Assembly: GCA_035578155.1 (NCBI GenBank)
Contig: JAPWDM010000001.1
Span: 173,190,395 to 173,254,394 of the forward strand
DNA from: Brachynemurus nebulosus
Lineage: Eukaryota; Arthropoda; Insecta; Neuroptera; Myrmeleontidae
Direction of reading: 5' to 3'
DNA: 64,000 bases
The position numbers were made by a program, and so were the translations under genes. Numbering within the stretch: the stretch's first letter is position 1; every line of letters starts with the position of its first letter. Below the pieces are notes generated by a model. That model ran no database searches and was not told where the DNA came from. It saw only the letters and a list, made by a program, of their open reading frames with translations. Shown here piece after piece: positions 35,901 through 47,736 of the stretch.

Positions 35901-36945
35901 ATTGGCAGAAATACAATGAACATACAAATTACCTCAGAGAAAATCTTCAATTTTCTCCCCGTTCAAAACTAGACGTTTTCCTTTAAGGCTTTGTATTTTT
36001 GTAAAACATTAATAATTTCACAAAAGACAAAATTTAAATCGATATAATTTTCTTTGCTCATGTATTTTAATCCATTTAAACATTTAATACTATACTACCT
36101 GATGACATTTGGTCAATTACTAACTGATTTCATTCTCGATAAAATTTGTCTATCTTATGAATTTTTTCATTTACATAAAAAAAGAAACTTTTTTATCTGC
36201 ATTCTGCTGTATAATCATCAATTCATCATTTACTTGAGTATAACTTACAAATAACCCCACAAGATGTTTTAAAAGATTAAAAAAATTTATTTTAAAAAGT
36301 TTTATCTTACTTTTTTAAAATATTTTACCTAACTTGTACACTGCCATACAAAACTATTTAAACTATATAGGGAAACTATTTTCTCTCTAGTAACAGATGG
36401 CGTTGATCATTATAGAATCTGTACAAAGAATTAAGTAACGTAAGGAAATATAATGAAAAACTATTTTTGAGAGTTATTTTTTGCAGTGATTATAGGAGCA
36501 GTGTAAAAATCCGTACAGGAGTGACTATTTTTGTAACGTACTATATATATACATGTATTACGTATGTTATTATTATTAAATGGTATCACTGTATTTATCT
36601 TTGTTTCCTGGAAGATTATTTTTAATCAGAAAGTAACAAAGAAGGTATTATTTAATGCCATAGTGAAAAATGTTCAGTAGGTAAAGCAGATATTTTTTCC
36701 AGTAATATAATTTATTTTACTTAGCTGTAATTTTTCTTTTTTTTTACTTATGTAATTTTCTTTTACTAGTAAAAATGGGTATGGAAAAACTGATGTTAAT
36801 ATTTTAATATTAATCAGACAGTGTAATTAACCAAATTGTAAAGATATTTAAGTCACATTTAATTTGTATGTATATGGTGGATTTCACTTATAACGATTTT
36901 CTGGTTACAATGACGTAAAAATTGCTCCCTTGTTGTTAATTGCCG
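35901..36945. other. Non-coding stretch, no gene seen
   Basis: A+T-rich sequence with no recognised genes or repeat ends. Confidence 0.55.
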
Positions 36946-36953
36946 ATTGCCGG

Positions 36954-37158
36954 CAGGGCCAGATTTACCTCTGTGGAGACTCCCGAGTACTTTTGTCGAA
37001 GCTCCTAAAGACCTTTGTGGAGGTCACTGAGCACTCTTTTAATTATTCTTTCGCTTATTTTTTCTAGTTTATTCTAGTTTTGAGGGATTCATTTTTCTGA
37101 AGAACTAATTTTTTGGAGGCTCCTATTGTCCCAGGCCCCTTACATAAATCTAGCTCTG
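36954..37158. mobile_element. Short hAT MITE
   Basis: The left end CAGGGCCAGATTTACCT and reverse complement of the right end, CAGAGCTAGATTTATGT, are typical hAT termini with an internal AGATTTA. Flanks ATTGCCGG and ATGGTCGA agree at 5 of 8, an old insertion. Confidence 0.65.
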
Positions 37159-38520
37159 ATGGTCGATATTAGTCATCTTTACTGTTAGTAAACGTCTGAA
37201 GTCTAATTTTAAGTAACTATTGGGTATTATCAGACCAAGGAGTCAAACTAGATTGTCTATGTCTCTGTTCCACTTGTAATGAATTTATGACGTAAATCTC
37301 CCCACTCTATTTGTGTAGATACACACTGTTTGCAGTGTATTAGTTTGGTGTTTTTTAGTAGTGTGCGTGTTTACGCACACCACCGCAATACACGTATTAC
37401 CAGAGAGAGCTGTTCAACGTGTTCAACCAACAATGGTAACAATGTACATATAATGCACTGCGGCTTCGACGACGGACACGGACGCCTTAAGCTGTGACAC
37501 GACTCCAAATGACTCCGCGCCAATTACACGTTTTTAATATTAGTTGGTTTCTAGTGTTCTATGTATCAGACTCATCTACATTCTAATGCGCAGCTAGTTG
37601 TTCAAGCTCATTGTCAGAGTAGAAGCTAAACAAAGAAGTTTGACAAAGAAAGTATAGAAACTGAAGGATTACTAGAAATTGAAAGACCTTACAATGTACT
37701 TTACTTGATACAAAAACAAAGTTAATACGTTGACCAGTCATATCCTATTATGACAAAATGTCCAACTGGTACACTATTTTGACAACTAATACACTTTCTA
37801 TGGAACTTTGTGTCATATAATTCATACAAAATAATTCTACACAATAGCAAAAGTATTGTATATTTATTATGAATGTAGTATGAATGAATTATAGTTATGG
37901 ATTTTTTTCTAAAATGATACAATTTTTTCGCATGTATCGAAATTCAGTGACCATAATTTTCCTGTATTTACATTTTATTTTTTACATTTTATTTGTAGAA
38001 TTAAGAGTTTGCTCTCCATTTTACAAAAACTGATTTTAATCTACTTTCGGAAACAAGTTGATTTAAAATATGATACTTTTAAATCAGAGATCAAATCCTC
38101 TTGATGCTTGAAAGGGTTAAATTTACAAGTAGAATTAATTAAATTTTAACACAAATTTTAACATAAAATAGAAAATAAATATTATATAAGTATTTAAAAT
38201 AAATAAATTATGTACATTTTTTTTTACTGAAAAGAATACTTCCGTAAACTTTATCACAAAATAATATATTTTTTTACCTAATTACAAAAGAACATGAACT
38301 TAAAACTTTTAATTAGCTGCTTTAGTTTCAAAAACTTTATTTTCCAGTTAGCAAAAATGTTACAAGTGCAAATAATTTTCAATCTGGAAAGACAATTTAT
38401 TATTATAATTTATACAAGAATATGAGTAGATGAAGTCTATATGCATTCTATAATTAAAGTAACAGAAATATTATTCACAATTAATTTGTACCAAAGAAAA
38501 AGAACGACCCAGTTAGAAAA
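37159..38520. other. Long non-coding stretch, no gene seen
   Basis: Includes a small perfect hairpin GTGTGCGTG/TACGCACAC at 37361-37382 and mixed-complexity sequence to 37640, then A+T-rich DNA. No gene recognised. Confidence 0.5.
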
Positions 38521-38531
38521 TGTAAAATTTT

Positions 38532-38580
38532 GCTTACCGGACCAATCGAATTATTCAATACATACCTGAAACAAAAAAAA
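38532..38580 (-). promoter_or_regulatory. Candidate recursive-splicing (ratchet) site or 28-nt microexon
   Basis: On the minus strand a T-rich tract ends TTTTTTTTTGTTTCAG (38568) and is directly followed by GTATGT, an acceptor abutting a donor as in ratchet points of long insect introns. A second donor GTAAGC follows 28 bases later (38537-38532), so the alternative reading is a 28-nt exon. No flanking coding exons are visible in the window to support either. Sequence of this kind can occur by chance in T-rich DNA. Confidence 0.25.
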
Positions 38581-38813
38581 ATGTTAGTCCAATATAATTT
38601 AATAGTATATTACTTAGCGAGGACCGTAAGTATTATTTTTGTAGTCTCGGATACAGTTTGAAAATTCAAGTTTCTTTAATTCTTAAATATTTATGACCAT
38701 AAAAGTCAACTAAACTGTTTTTCCATCTTAATGGCTGCCAAATCCAAACTAATTTATCAATCGGTCTGAAATTTCTTTTACCGTCGTTTGATGGATGGCA
38801 GCACAGGATGATA

Positions 38814-39418
38814 ATACCAACTTCCACACGCAAAGTTACTTTCCACACGCAAAAAAGTATGCGGGAAGAGTACAGTTGGCAAACAGCCATTTTGCGTACA
38901 GAAATATGTGCGCCAAGTTAGTACTTCTCCCGCATGAGTAATAAAAAGTAACTTTCCACACGCAAATTGACAATAAAACACGCAAAATTTAATCAAAACA
39001 CGCAAAGCCGCCTCTTAATTTTTCATTTAATAAATATTTCATAATTATTTCTATAGAAACCACCAACAAAGTAATTTAAACGATAATTAATTCAGAAAAA
39101 AAGGCGAACACTTAAAAATATCATTTTAAAAAGTAATATAAATGTTAAAATAATGATAATAATAGAAAAAAGTATGTGAAATTCGTAATAAAAAATAGTA
39201 TGTGCAACTCGTGCGGGATTGTCGATTGCCCTACTCAAGCGAATGAGCGCACTCACTACGTTCGTGCCCTCAACTTCGCTTTCGTGGGCAATCGACAATT
39301 TCCCGCACTTATTGCACAATATACTATTCCACGCGCGTGGAAGAGTACAGTGGGCAAACAGCTATTTTGCGTACAGAAATGTATGCGCCAAGTTAGTACT
39401 TCTCCCGCATGAGTAATA
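38814..39418 (-). repeat. HP family repeat, copy C, rearranged with duplicated 3' ends
   Basis: The core (38948-39326) is an inverted copy of the HP repeat, with its hairpin head at 39196-39326. A plus-oriented 3' segment (GCGTACAGAAAT, then CTTCTCCCGCATGAGTAATA) lies on both sides, at 38832-38945 and 39333-39418. So one inverted core is framed by two direct 3' segments, a structure not seen in the other four copies. It includes CCACGCGCGTGG at the right junction. Frames on both strands here are shadows. Confidence 0.8.
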
Positions 39419-39599
39419 AAAATATACATATGTATGTTGATTATTTATTATTGTTTCCATAATTTCAATGTATGCTTTGGCAAAAATTTGAACATCTTAC
39501 CCCTGACATTATAAATTTAAAAAATGTTTATTACTTATTTAAATTTTATTTTAATTATTTATGTTAAATTTTACGAAAAAAAAATGTGCTCGTAGAAAA

Positions 39600-39734
39600 A
39601 GTATAGTGTAAAATACGTGGGAAAAGCTTATTTTTTACTCATACGAATTGTTGCGCTCGCCCTGCGGGCTCGCGTAACAAACTCATATTCGTCAGAAATA
39701 AGCCTCTTTTCCCACTTATTGTATAATATACTAT
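39600..39734. repeat. CpG-rich hairpin related to the HP family head
   Basis: The minus strand begins TAGTATATTATACAATAAGT and GGGAAAAG, resembling the HP head TAGTATATTGTGCAATAAGT and GGGAAA. Its arms close on a CGCTCGCCCTGCGGGCTCGCG loop. Only the hairpin is present, without the HP 3' part. It is probably a sister family or a head-only derivative. Confidence 0.75.
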
Positions 39735-41020
39735 TATATTAACTGATTCAAAAAAGGAAAAAAGTTTATGGATGTTATTAAAAACAATTTGGCAACAGTT
39801 CTTAAATATGGGTACACATCCTTTTCACAGACCTATATATATGTATTATTGAAAACGACAAAATAGTATGACTAAAAAAAATCGAAAATATCGAGGTTTT
39901 ACTATAACCTGGAATAATAAAACTTTTCTAAAAGCTCTCATCATATTGTTGCGTGGTAAACTTTATTTAACATTTGAAATGGATTTAGTTGGACGTGAAT
40001 AGTGGGTGCAATATTATATATATTGTGGTAATGCGATGACAGCTAACTAAATATAGCACAGTCAGTCATGACTGCTGTAGCAAACACATTACTATAATAG
40101 CAACTATCTACTACACTACTATATCCTGACCGACGCATTTTCATATGCTGTCATATTTCTAACAATTTTTCCAACTGAAAATGTTTTAAAACCTACTCAC
40201 CCATTCCCGTGATTACTTAACAACACCCTTCCGTCAACTAGAACATACACAGTTCGGTGGTTGCCTAGTGAGCAAACTGCTAACGTAATCATTGGACTGC
40301 TGGGTGAGTGGGGCAGTGGGTGTACGTACCGTCGATAGGAGTGAATAGGCACGAATTCAGACTTAACTAAGTATCTTTTGTATTTATTTTATGAGTACCT
40401 AATCTTTAATATATTAAAAATTTATGCGAGGGTGGTCACTTTATCACAGTATCCAAAAATTTTTTAGAATATCGATGGTTTCTAAAAAAGTAACAAAAAT
40501 CTCATAATATCTTCTCTATGAAAAATTGAGGTCAAAAGAGACGATAAAAGGGTGAATGGAGACGACCCGTAGGGCTGACAAAAATTTAAATTCAAATATA
40601 ACATAATTTCCAATTTTTTTTGTATTTATACGTTCGAAAAAGAAATAATATCTACTTATTTGATTATTTTCTGTAGAAATAAACGTAAAATCTAAAGTAA
40701 AGTTTACAAAGTATAGAAATGTTATGCGGAATGTGTTTATAAAAATATCGAATGACTTGACGACCTTGAAGATGCTTTGTTCTATGTTCTAATACACCCT
40801 TCATCCGTCCCTAATCACCCCACATTCGTCCCCTTATACATGATATAACGTCCCTAATTAACCTCTTAAAAAAATAGAAACAAGTCAAATTTGCATGCCT
40901 CTTTTTTCAAAATAACTAAATTTTCGATTAAACAACAATTTACTCATAAGAGCACCAAAATGAATAGTTTTTAGACAAAGTTTTATTTAAGAAACAAAAA
41001 AGTAGCACTGTCTGAAGACG
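39735..41020. other. Non-coding stretch, no gene seen
   Basis: A+T-rich with a few higher-complexity patches (40240-40350). CACCC/GTCCC-rich blocks around 40430, 40545 and 40800-40845 hint at an old element, but ends could not be paired. Confidence 0.45.
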
Positions 41021-41432
41021 TCAATCTAAACGATGGTGTTTTTAGCAGAAAAAAACTAGCAGAAAAAAACCATGCGTCAACACCATGCGTTAAAAATACT
41101 CTTTGAGAATAACAAAACGATATTTGAATAGCCGAATAGTTAGCACATATCGACTAAATGAACTACCAACATCACGTTTCGTTTATACTATGTATGTACT
41201 CACAACATATTGAATGATCCAAAATCATCTAATATTTTTGTTCCAAAATAAAACGGAAAAATAACAAAACTGACAAGACTTACCGTTTTGAAATCAACAT
41301 CGATACTTCACCCAACTAATAAACTAATATACAAGAAAAATTCAGAAAATTTTTCGCACCTTAAATATTGGAAAGTAAATGATAAAATATAAAAATTGCT
41401 AAATTTTGAATAGCGCATACGTCAGTTATCGT

Positions 41433-42824
41433 AAATTAGAACCAAAATTTCGGAAAAACGGCCAGCCGTCTATTTTTCGTTGGCATGACGTCTTGTTGCC
41501 TTGACTCATAGTAACAACCAGTGAAAATTTGAACCAGATCTTATGCGTCGTTTTCTAGCAAATGACGGCAAAAAAAATGTTTTGTTGAAAAATGCGTCTT
41601 AAATACATGATTCGAAGTCCAATTTCGGGAAAACGGCTAGCCGTCTATTTTCTGCTGATATGGTATTTTCTAGCTTATTACATTAGTAATAACTAGCGAA
41701 AGTTTGAACCAAATCCTATGCGTCGATTTCTGGCAACTAACGGCCAAAAATTTTTTTTTTGTGGAAGTAAGGGCTGTAATACATGATTCGAAGCTCAATT
41801 TCGGAAAAACGGCAACCCGTCTATTTTCTGCTGGTATGGCGTTTTCTGGCTTATTATATTAGTAATAGCCGGCGAAAGTTTGAACCAGATCCTATGCGTG
41901 GTTTTCTGGCAAATGACGGCAAAAAAAATGTTTTGTTGAAAAATGCGCCTTAAAAACATGATTCGAAGTCAAATTTCGGGAAAACGGCAAGCCGTCTATT
42001 TTCTGCTGGTATGGCGTTTTCTAGCTTATTACATTAGTAATAACCAGCCAAAGTTTGAACCAGATCCTATGCGTGGTTTTCTAGGAATTGACGGCCAAAA
42101 ATTTTTTTTTGGAAATAAGGGCTGTAATACATCATTCGAAGTTCAATTTCGGGAAAAGGGCTAGCCGTCTATTTTCTGCTGGTATGGCGTTTTCTAGCTT
42201 ATTACATTAGTAATAATCAGCGAAAGTTTGAACTAGATCCTATGCGTGGTTTTCTGGCAATTGACGGCCAAAAATTTTTTTTTGTGGAAGTAAGCGCTGC
42301 AATACATGATTCGAAGTCCAATTGCGGGAAAACGGCTAGCCGTCTATTTTCTGCTGGTATGGCGTCTTCTGGCTTATTACATTAGTAATAACCAGCGAAA
42401 GTTTGAACCAGATCCTATGCGTGGTTTTCTGGCAATTGAAGGCCAAAAATTTTTTTTGTGGAAGTAAGGGCTGTAATACATGATTCGAAGCTCAATTTCG
42501 GAAAAACGGCAAGCCGTCTATTTTCTGCTGGTATGGCGTTTTCTAGCTCATTACATTAGTAATAGCCGGCGAAAGTTTGAACCAGATCCTATGCGTGGTT
42601 TTCTGGCAACAGACGGCCAAAATTCTTTTTTTTGGACGTAAGCGCCTTAAATACATGATTCGAAGTCAAATTTCGGGAAAACGGCTAGCCGTCTATTTTC
42701 TGCTGGTATGGCGTCTTCTAGCTTATTACATTAGTAATAACCAGCGAAAGTTTGAACCAGATCCTATGCGTGGTTTTCTGGCAATTGACGGCCAGAAATT
42801 TTTTTTGTGTAAGTAAGGGCGTTT
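41433..42824 (+). repeat. 175-bp tandem array, left arm, 7 units
   Basis: The anchor TGATTCGAAG (or a one-base variant) starts at 41608, 41784, 41959, 42132, 42307, 42481 and 42656. Each unit has a (T)TTCGGGAAAACGGCTAGCCG block, CTGCTGGTATGGCGT, ATTACATTAGTAATAA and CAGATCCTATGCGTGG. Three spacer types precede the anchor: AAAAATGCG(C/T)CTTAAA (type a), GTAAGGGCTGTAATA and variants (type b), and ACGTAAGCGCCTTAAATA (type c). Confidence 0.93.
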
Positions 42825-44600
42825 TCCAGCAATTGGACTTCGAATCATGTATTACAGCCGCTTACTTCCACAAAAAAAATTTTTGGCCTTCAATTGCCAG
42901 AAAACCACGCATAGGATCTGGTTCAAACTTTCGCTGATTATTACTGACAATATAAGCTAGAAAACGCCATACCAGCAGAAAATAGACGGCTAGCCGTTTT
43001 CCCGAAATTGGACTTCGAATCATGTATTTAAGGCGCTTACGTCCAAAAAAAAAGAATTTTGGCCGTCTGTTGCCAGAAAACCACGCATAGGATCTGGTTC
43101 AACTTTTCGCCGGCTATTACTAATGTAATAAGCTAGGAAACGCCATACCAGGAGAAAATAGACGGCGTGCCGTTTTCCCGAAATATGACTTCGAATCATG
43201 TTTTTAAGGCGCATTTTTCAACAAAACATTTTTTTGCCGTCATTTGCCAGAAGACCACGCATAGGATCGGGTTCAAACTTTCGCTGGTTATTACTAATGT
43301 AATAAGCCAGAAGACGCCATACCAGCAGAAAATAGACGGCTAGCCGTTTTCCCGCAATTGGACTTCGAATCATGTATTACAGCGCTTACTTCAAAAAAAA
43401 AAATTTTTTTGGCCGTCAGTTGCCAGAAAACCACGCATAAGAACTGGTTCAAACTTTCGCTGATTATTACTAATGTAATAAGCTAGAAAACGGCATACCA
43501 GCAGAAAATAGACGGCTAGCCGTTTTCCCGAAATTGGACTTCAAATCATGTATTACAGCCCTTACTTCCACAAAAAAAAATTTTGGCCGTCAATTACCAG
43601 AAAACCACGCATAGGATCTGGTTCAAACTTTCGCCGGCTATTACCAATGTAATAAGCTAGAAAACGCCATACCAGCAGGAAATAGACGGCTAGCCCTTTT
43701 CCCGAAATTGAGCTTCGAATCATGTATTGCAGCCCTTACTTACACAAAAAAAATTTTTGGGCGTCAATTGCCAGAAAACCACGCATAGGATCTGGTTCAA
43801 ACTTTCGCTGGTTATTACTAATGTAATATGCTAGAAAACGCCATACCAGCAGAAAATAGACGGCTTGCCGTTTTCCCCGAAATTTGACTTCGAATCATGT
43901 TTTTAAGGCACATTTTTCAACAAAACATTTTTTTTGCCGTCATTTGCCAGAAAACCACGCATAGGATCTGTTTCAAACTTTCGCTGGTTATTACTAATGT
44001 AATAAGCTAGAAGACGCCATACCAGCAGAAAATAGACGGCTAGCCGTTTCCCCGAAATTTGACTTCGAATCATGTATTTAAAGCGCTTACGTGCAAAAAA
44101 AAAAAAATTTTGGCCGTCTGTTGCCAGAAAACCACGCATAGGATCTGGTTCAAGCTTTCGCCGGCTATTACTAATGTAATAAGCCAGAAAACGCCATACC
44201 AGCAGAAAATAGACGGCTTGCCGTTTTTCCGAAATTGAGCTTCGAATCATGTATTACAGCCCTTACTTCCACAAAAAAAAAATTTTTGGCCGTTAGTTGC
44301 CAGAAATCGACGCATAGGATTTGGTTCAAACTTTCGCTAGTTATTACTAATGTAATAAGCTAGAAAATACCATATCAGCAGAAAATAGACGGCTAGCCGT
44401 TTTCCCGAAATTGGACTTCGAATCATGTATTTAAGACGCATTTTTCAACAAAACATTTTTTTTGCCGTCATTTGCCAGAAAACGACGCATAAGATCTGGT
44501 TCAAATTTTCACTGGTTGTTACTATGAGTCAAGGCAACAAGACGTCATGCCAACGAAAAATAGACGGCTGGCCGTTTTTCCGAAATTTTGGTTCTAATTT
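42825..44600 (-). repeat. 175-bp tandem array, right arm, 10 units inverted
   Basis: The inverted anchor CTTCGAATCA ends at 42847, 43022, 43198, 43372, 43548, 43722, 43897, 44072, 44249 and 44425. Reading inwards from the right end, the spacer types run a, b, c, a, b, b, b, a, c, b, while the left arm runs a, b, a, b, b, b, c. The arms have therefore gained or lost units independently even though their outer 577 bases still match. Confidence 0.93.
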
Positions 44601-45143
44601 ACGATAACTGACGTATGCGCTATTCAAAATTTAGCAATTTTTATATTTTATCATTTACTTTCCAATATTTAAGGTGCGAAAAATTTTCTGAATTTTTCTT
44701 GTATATTAGTTTATTAGTTGGGTGAAGTATCGATGTTGATTTCAAAACGGTAAGTCTTGTCAGTTTTGTTATTTTTCCGTTTTATTTTGGAACAAAAATA
44801 TTAGATGATTTTGGATCATTCAATATGTTGTGAGTACGTACATAGTATAAACGAAACGTGATGTTGGTAGTTCATTTAGTCGATATGTGCTAACTATTCG
44901 GCTATTCAAATATCGTTTTGTTATTCTCAAAGAATATTTTTAACGCATGGTGTTGACGCATGGTTTTTTTCTGCTAGTTTTCTTCTGCTAAAAACACCAT
45001 CGTTCAATCTAAACTGATTTTTTAATATTTTTTATCCAACTTCATAAGCTTAGTCACTATTGTTACCCGAAAGAATAATTATATTATTATAGTTTAAAGA
45101 AGATATACATTATACATACATATGTTCGCATTTATCTCTAGTA

Positions 45144-46417
45144 GGGGAGACAAGGGCATGTACTAACAGATTTTACTTTTTTACATATTAAACGGAAATG
45201 AAACTAGTTAGCGATTTTTTTTTTGTAAAAGTTATGAAGCATCAACTATCAGTCTATAATTTTTGATAAAAAAACTTACATATCCCTTGTACTTTCTATG
45301 GAGAAACCCATTTTCTTAAAAAATGTGTTTGTTAATACTTACCCTACTTTTGGGGCAAGTTTTAACAACGTTGGGGTAAGTATTAACATTAGAGTTTTAA
45401 TATGATTATGATATTTTGTAGATATGTACTTATAGGAAATAAAACAAAGTATCATATTTAACGTGTTTATTATTAGAAAGGAATTAATTTGACATAGAAA
45501 ATTCTTATTTTAGATTTATCTTTACTTAATTAGTTAAAGTTAATCATTATTTTAATTTTTTTCTGAGGAAATAGTTAGTCAGTCCTTATTAAGTAGCAAA
45601 TTACGTCACTTTGACCTTAATAACGAAACAAAAATTGGTAAATTTTCAGTCTTCGATAGACAACCACAATCGTTTAATATCTTCTATATTAAAAAAATAT
45701 TTACTTATTAAAAAATTAGTCTTCGTCTTATTTAACATTATTATAATTCTTGAAATATATGATAACTCAGATCGAGCAAAACTCTTCCTCTGCTTCACTG
45801 CAGAAAAGATATAAAAATTAAAACCATTTAAATTTAACACTCACATATGTACACACACATACATGCAAACATATATGGCAATGTCACGAAAAAAATTTTG
45901 GTAACCTCGAAGCATGAAAATGACGATATCGGGATGAACACAATAACCTCCTTATAGGGAAGTTATAAACACAGTCTTTGTTGCATAAAATTTAAACGAG
46001 GTAAATGTTAACATGTTAATACTTACCCCATGCATTTTGTTAATACTTGCCACGAAGGTAAATTTTTTACAAATTTCAATTTTTAAAAAGAATACGTTGA
46101 TAATGCGGTAAAATTTAAACAAAATACAATACCAGATGGAATATGCTACCGTTTGAAATAAATATAGTCTCTTTTAGGTATACAATCATGCTTCAAATCA
46201 AAAAACCGTCGACTTAAAAATGTTCTTTTACCTAATAAAATCTACGCCTTACTCACAACTTTATTTTGCGGCAACCGGCCGAAGACTGATTGGTCACAAC
46301 GTGTCCGTGGTCATCTACTAATGACAGCAACCGGACGTACTTAAATTTTTCGACCGTAGTTTGGCGGAAAATGGCCTGTTAATACTTACCCCCGTTAATA
46401 CTAGCCCCTATCTCCCC
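45144..46417. mobile_element. TA-flanked element with repeated GTTAATACTTACCC motifs
   Basis: TA lies at 45142-45143 and 46418-46419. The left end GGGGAGACAAGGGCATGTAC and reverse complement of the right end, GGGGAGATAGGGGCTAGTAT, match well. The motif TTAATACTTACCC or its complement recurs near 45331, 45375, 46016, 46048 and 46380, like an array of transposase-binding sites. No transposase frame is present. A decayed retroposon-like tail lies at 45880-45975. Confidence 0.75.
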
Positions 46418-46419
46418 TA

Positions 46420-47730
46420 CTTTTAAACTAAGCTCATGAATAACATTTATTGTTTCGTCTCTATTCACCCGACTGTTCCGATTCGTTCCTCTACGGTATG
46501 TTGGACGTGTACATAGTGGTAAAGCATATTATTTGAAATGTTTCATAACACAAAGTAATATGTCGACCAAACCATTTTAAAACTTCCGACCAACTGACAT
46601 TTTCTTTTCTTATGTGTGCTGGGGAACAGCAGACACGACAAGCGTAATGTACGTACTACAAGCTTCCAACAATTCTATATGTTACCATTTTTATCACGAG
46701 AAAAAAGTTTTTGTTTGAAAATTCTAAAGAAAATTTCAAGTAGGAATGGGGGTTCCCGTTGTGCACTATGTAATATTATTATTGTATTTAAACATGAGTT
46801 TTTTTCGTGTTTTACTTATTCTTTTTGTTAAAATATATGAAATATGTAATCATGATATTGAGAATTGTAGAACGTACAAGGTAAGGTACTCAGGTAATTC
46901 AAGATTTTAATGAAAATTTGGTATATGTATAGTATAGTACAAAGAAAAATTGTTTTGGTCAGCGTAGCTATTTAAGGTGAATCGATCACTTGAAATTTTC
47001 CAAGTTTTGAATTTGACATTTTAGTATATTACTCGTATAGAGAAAGAGATGATGCATTCACTGACATTATTTTGAATAATTTCTGACGTGTAGTTTACAA
47101 GAAATAAATTTTCAAAGTTAGAATTTTTAACGTACGAGTAAATGCCAATGAATGATTAGAGGTGAATCAGAGGTATGTATTTAAGTAAGTTGTGTCATTA
47201 AAAACCAACTTTAAGATTTAAAAAACTGAAAATTATTTTCTTTTGTTTTTGAATCATTAAAAAACTATTTTGTTTAATATTGGACGCTTAGTTATTGTAA
47301 TAAATAGAAAAAAAAATATAAAAATGTCATTTTATACTAATACACCTATAATATATTTGTGTACGTGTTAGTTATTATATGTGCGTACACGTCACTACCA
47401 GAATCAAATTCATTACTTTTAAAATTATTAAAATTAGAAGATTGAACAATAATCAAATATTAATACTGTTACCTACAATTTAATGTATTTTTCTACACAT
47501 AAATTATATTTATTTATAGAGAAAAAAATAGACTTAGTAATTCCTTTGTCACAAATTTGTCAGTACTGATCGATTCACCTTAAGGTACGAAATTGTTTAT
47601 CTGCTATAGTTTTCGAATAATCAAATAAAACTAAAATTTTACCCTAATTTTGGGGATCGATTTCACTGAAATAGTTATAATGGACGACAGAAAAAACCGA
47701 GTTCAGTTATTTTTCTTTCTACTACAAATG
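46420..47730. other. Non-coding stretch, no gene seen
   Basis: A+T-rich with mixed-complexity sequence at 46440-46700. The 71-codon frame at 46616-46831 has no recognisable domain. Confidence 0.5.
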
Positions 47731-47736
47731 TAGGTA

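Larger units (their letters stand above)
41030..45003. mobile_element. 4-kb foldback element with 9-bp target duplication
   Basis: A perfect TCAATCTAA duplication lies at 41021-41029 and 45004-45012. The element is almost entirely two inverted arms meeting near 42825. The outer 577 bases of each arm match as inverted copies, starting ACGATGGTGTTTTTAGCAGA. The inner parts are tandem arrays of 175-bp units: 7 on the left, 10 on the right. There is no transposase. Long arms made of tandem repeats and a 9-bp duplication are the hallmarks of Drosophila FB-type foldback elements; Mutator-like elements also make 9-bp duplications. Frames such as those at 41943-43214 and 43903-44250 are repeat artefacts. 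Confidence 0.9.

Noticed and set aside
41943..44250. Similar frames such as those containing GKRLAVYFLLVWRLLAYYISN in several units on both strands
   Set aside because: The frames recur because the 175-bp unit recurs and each unit breaks or shifts the frame (175 is not a multiple of three); no start, domain or conservation beyond the DNA repeat.
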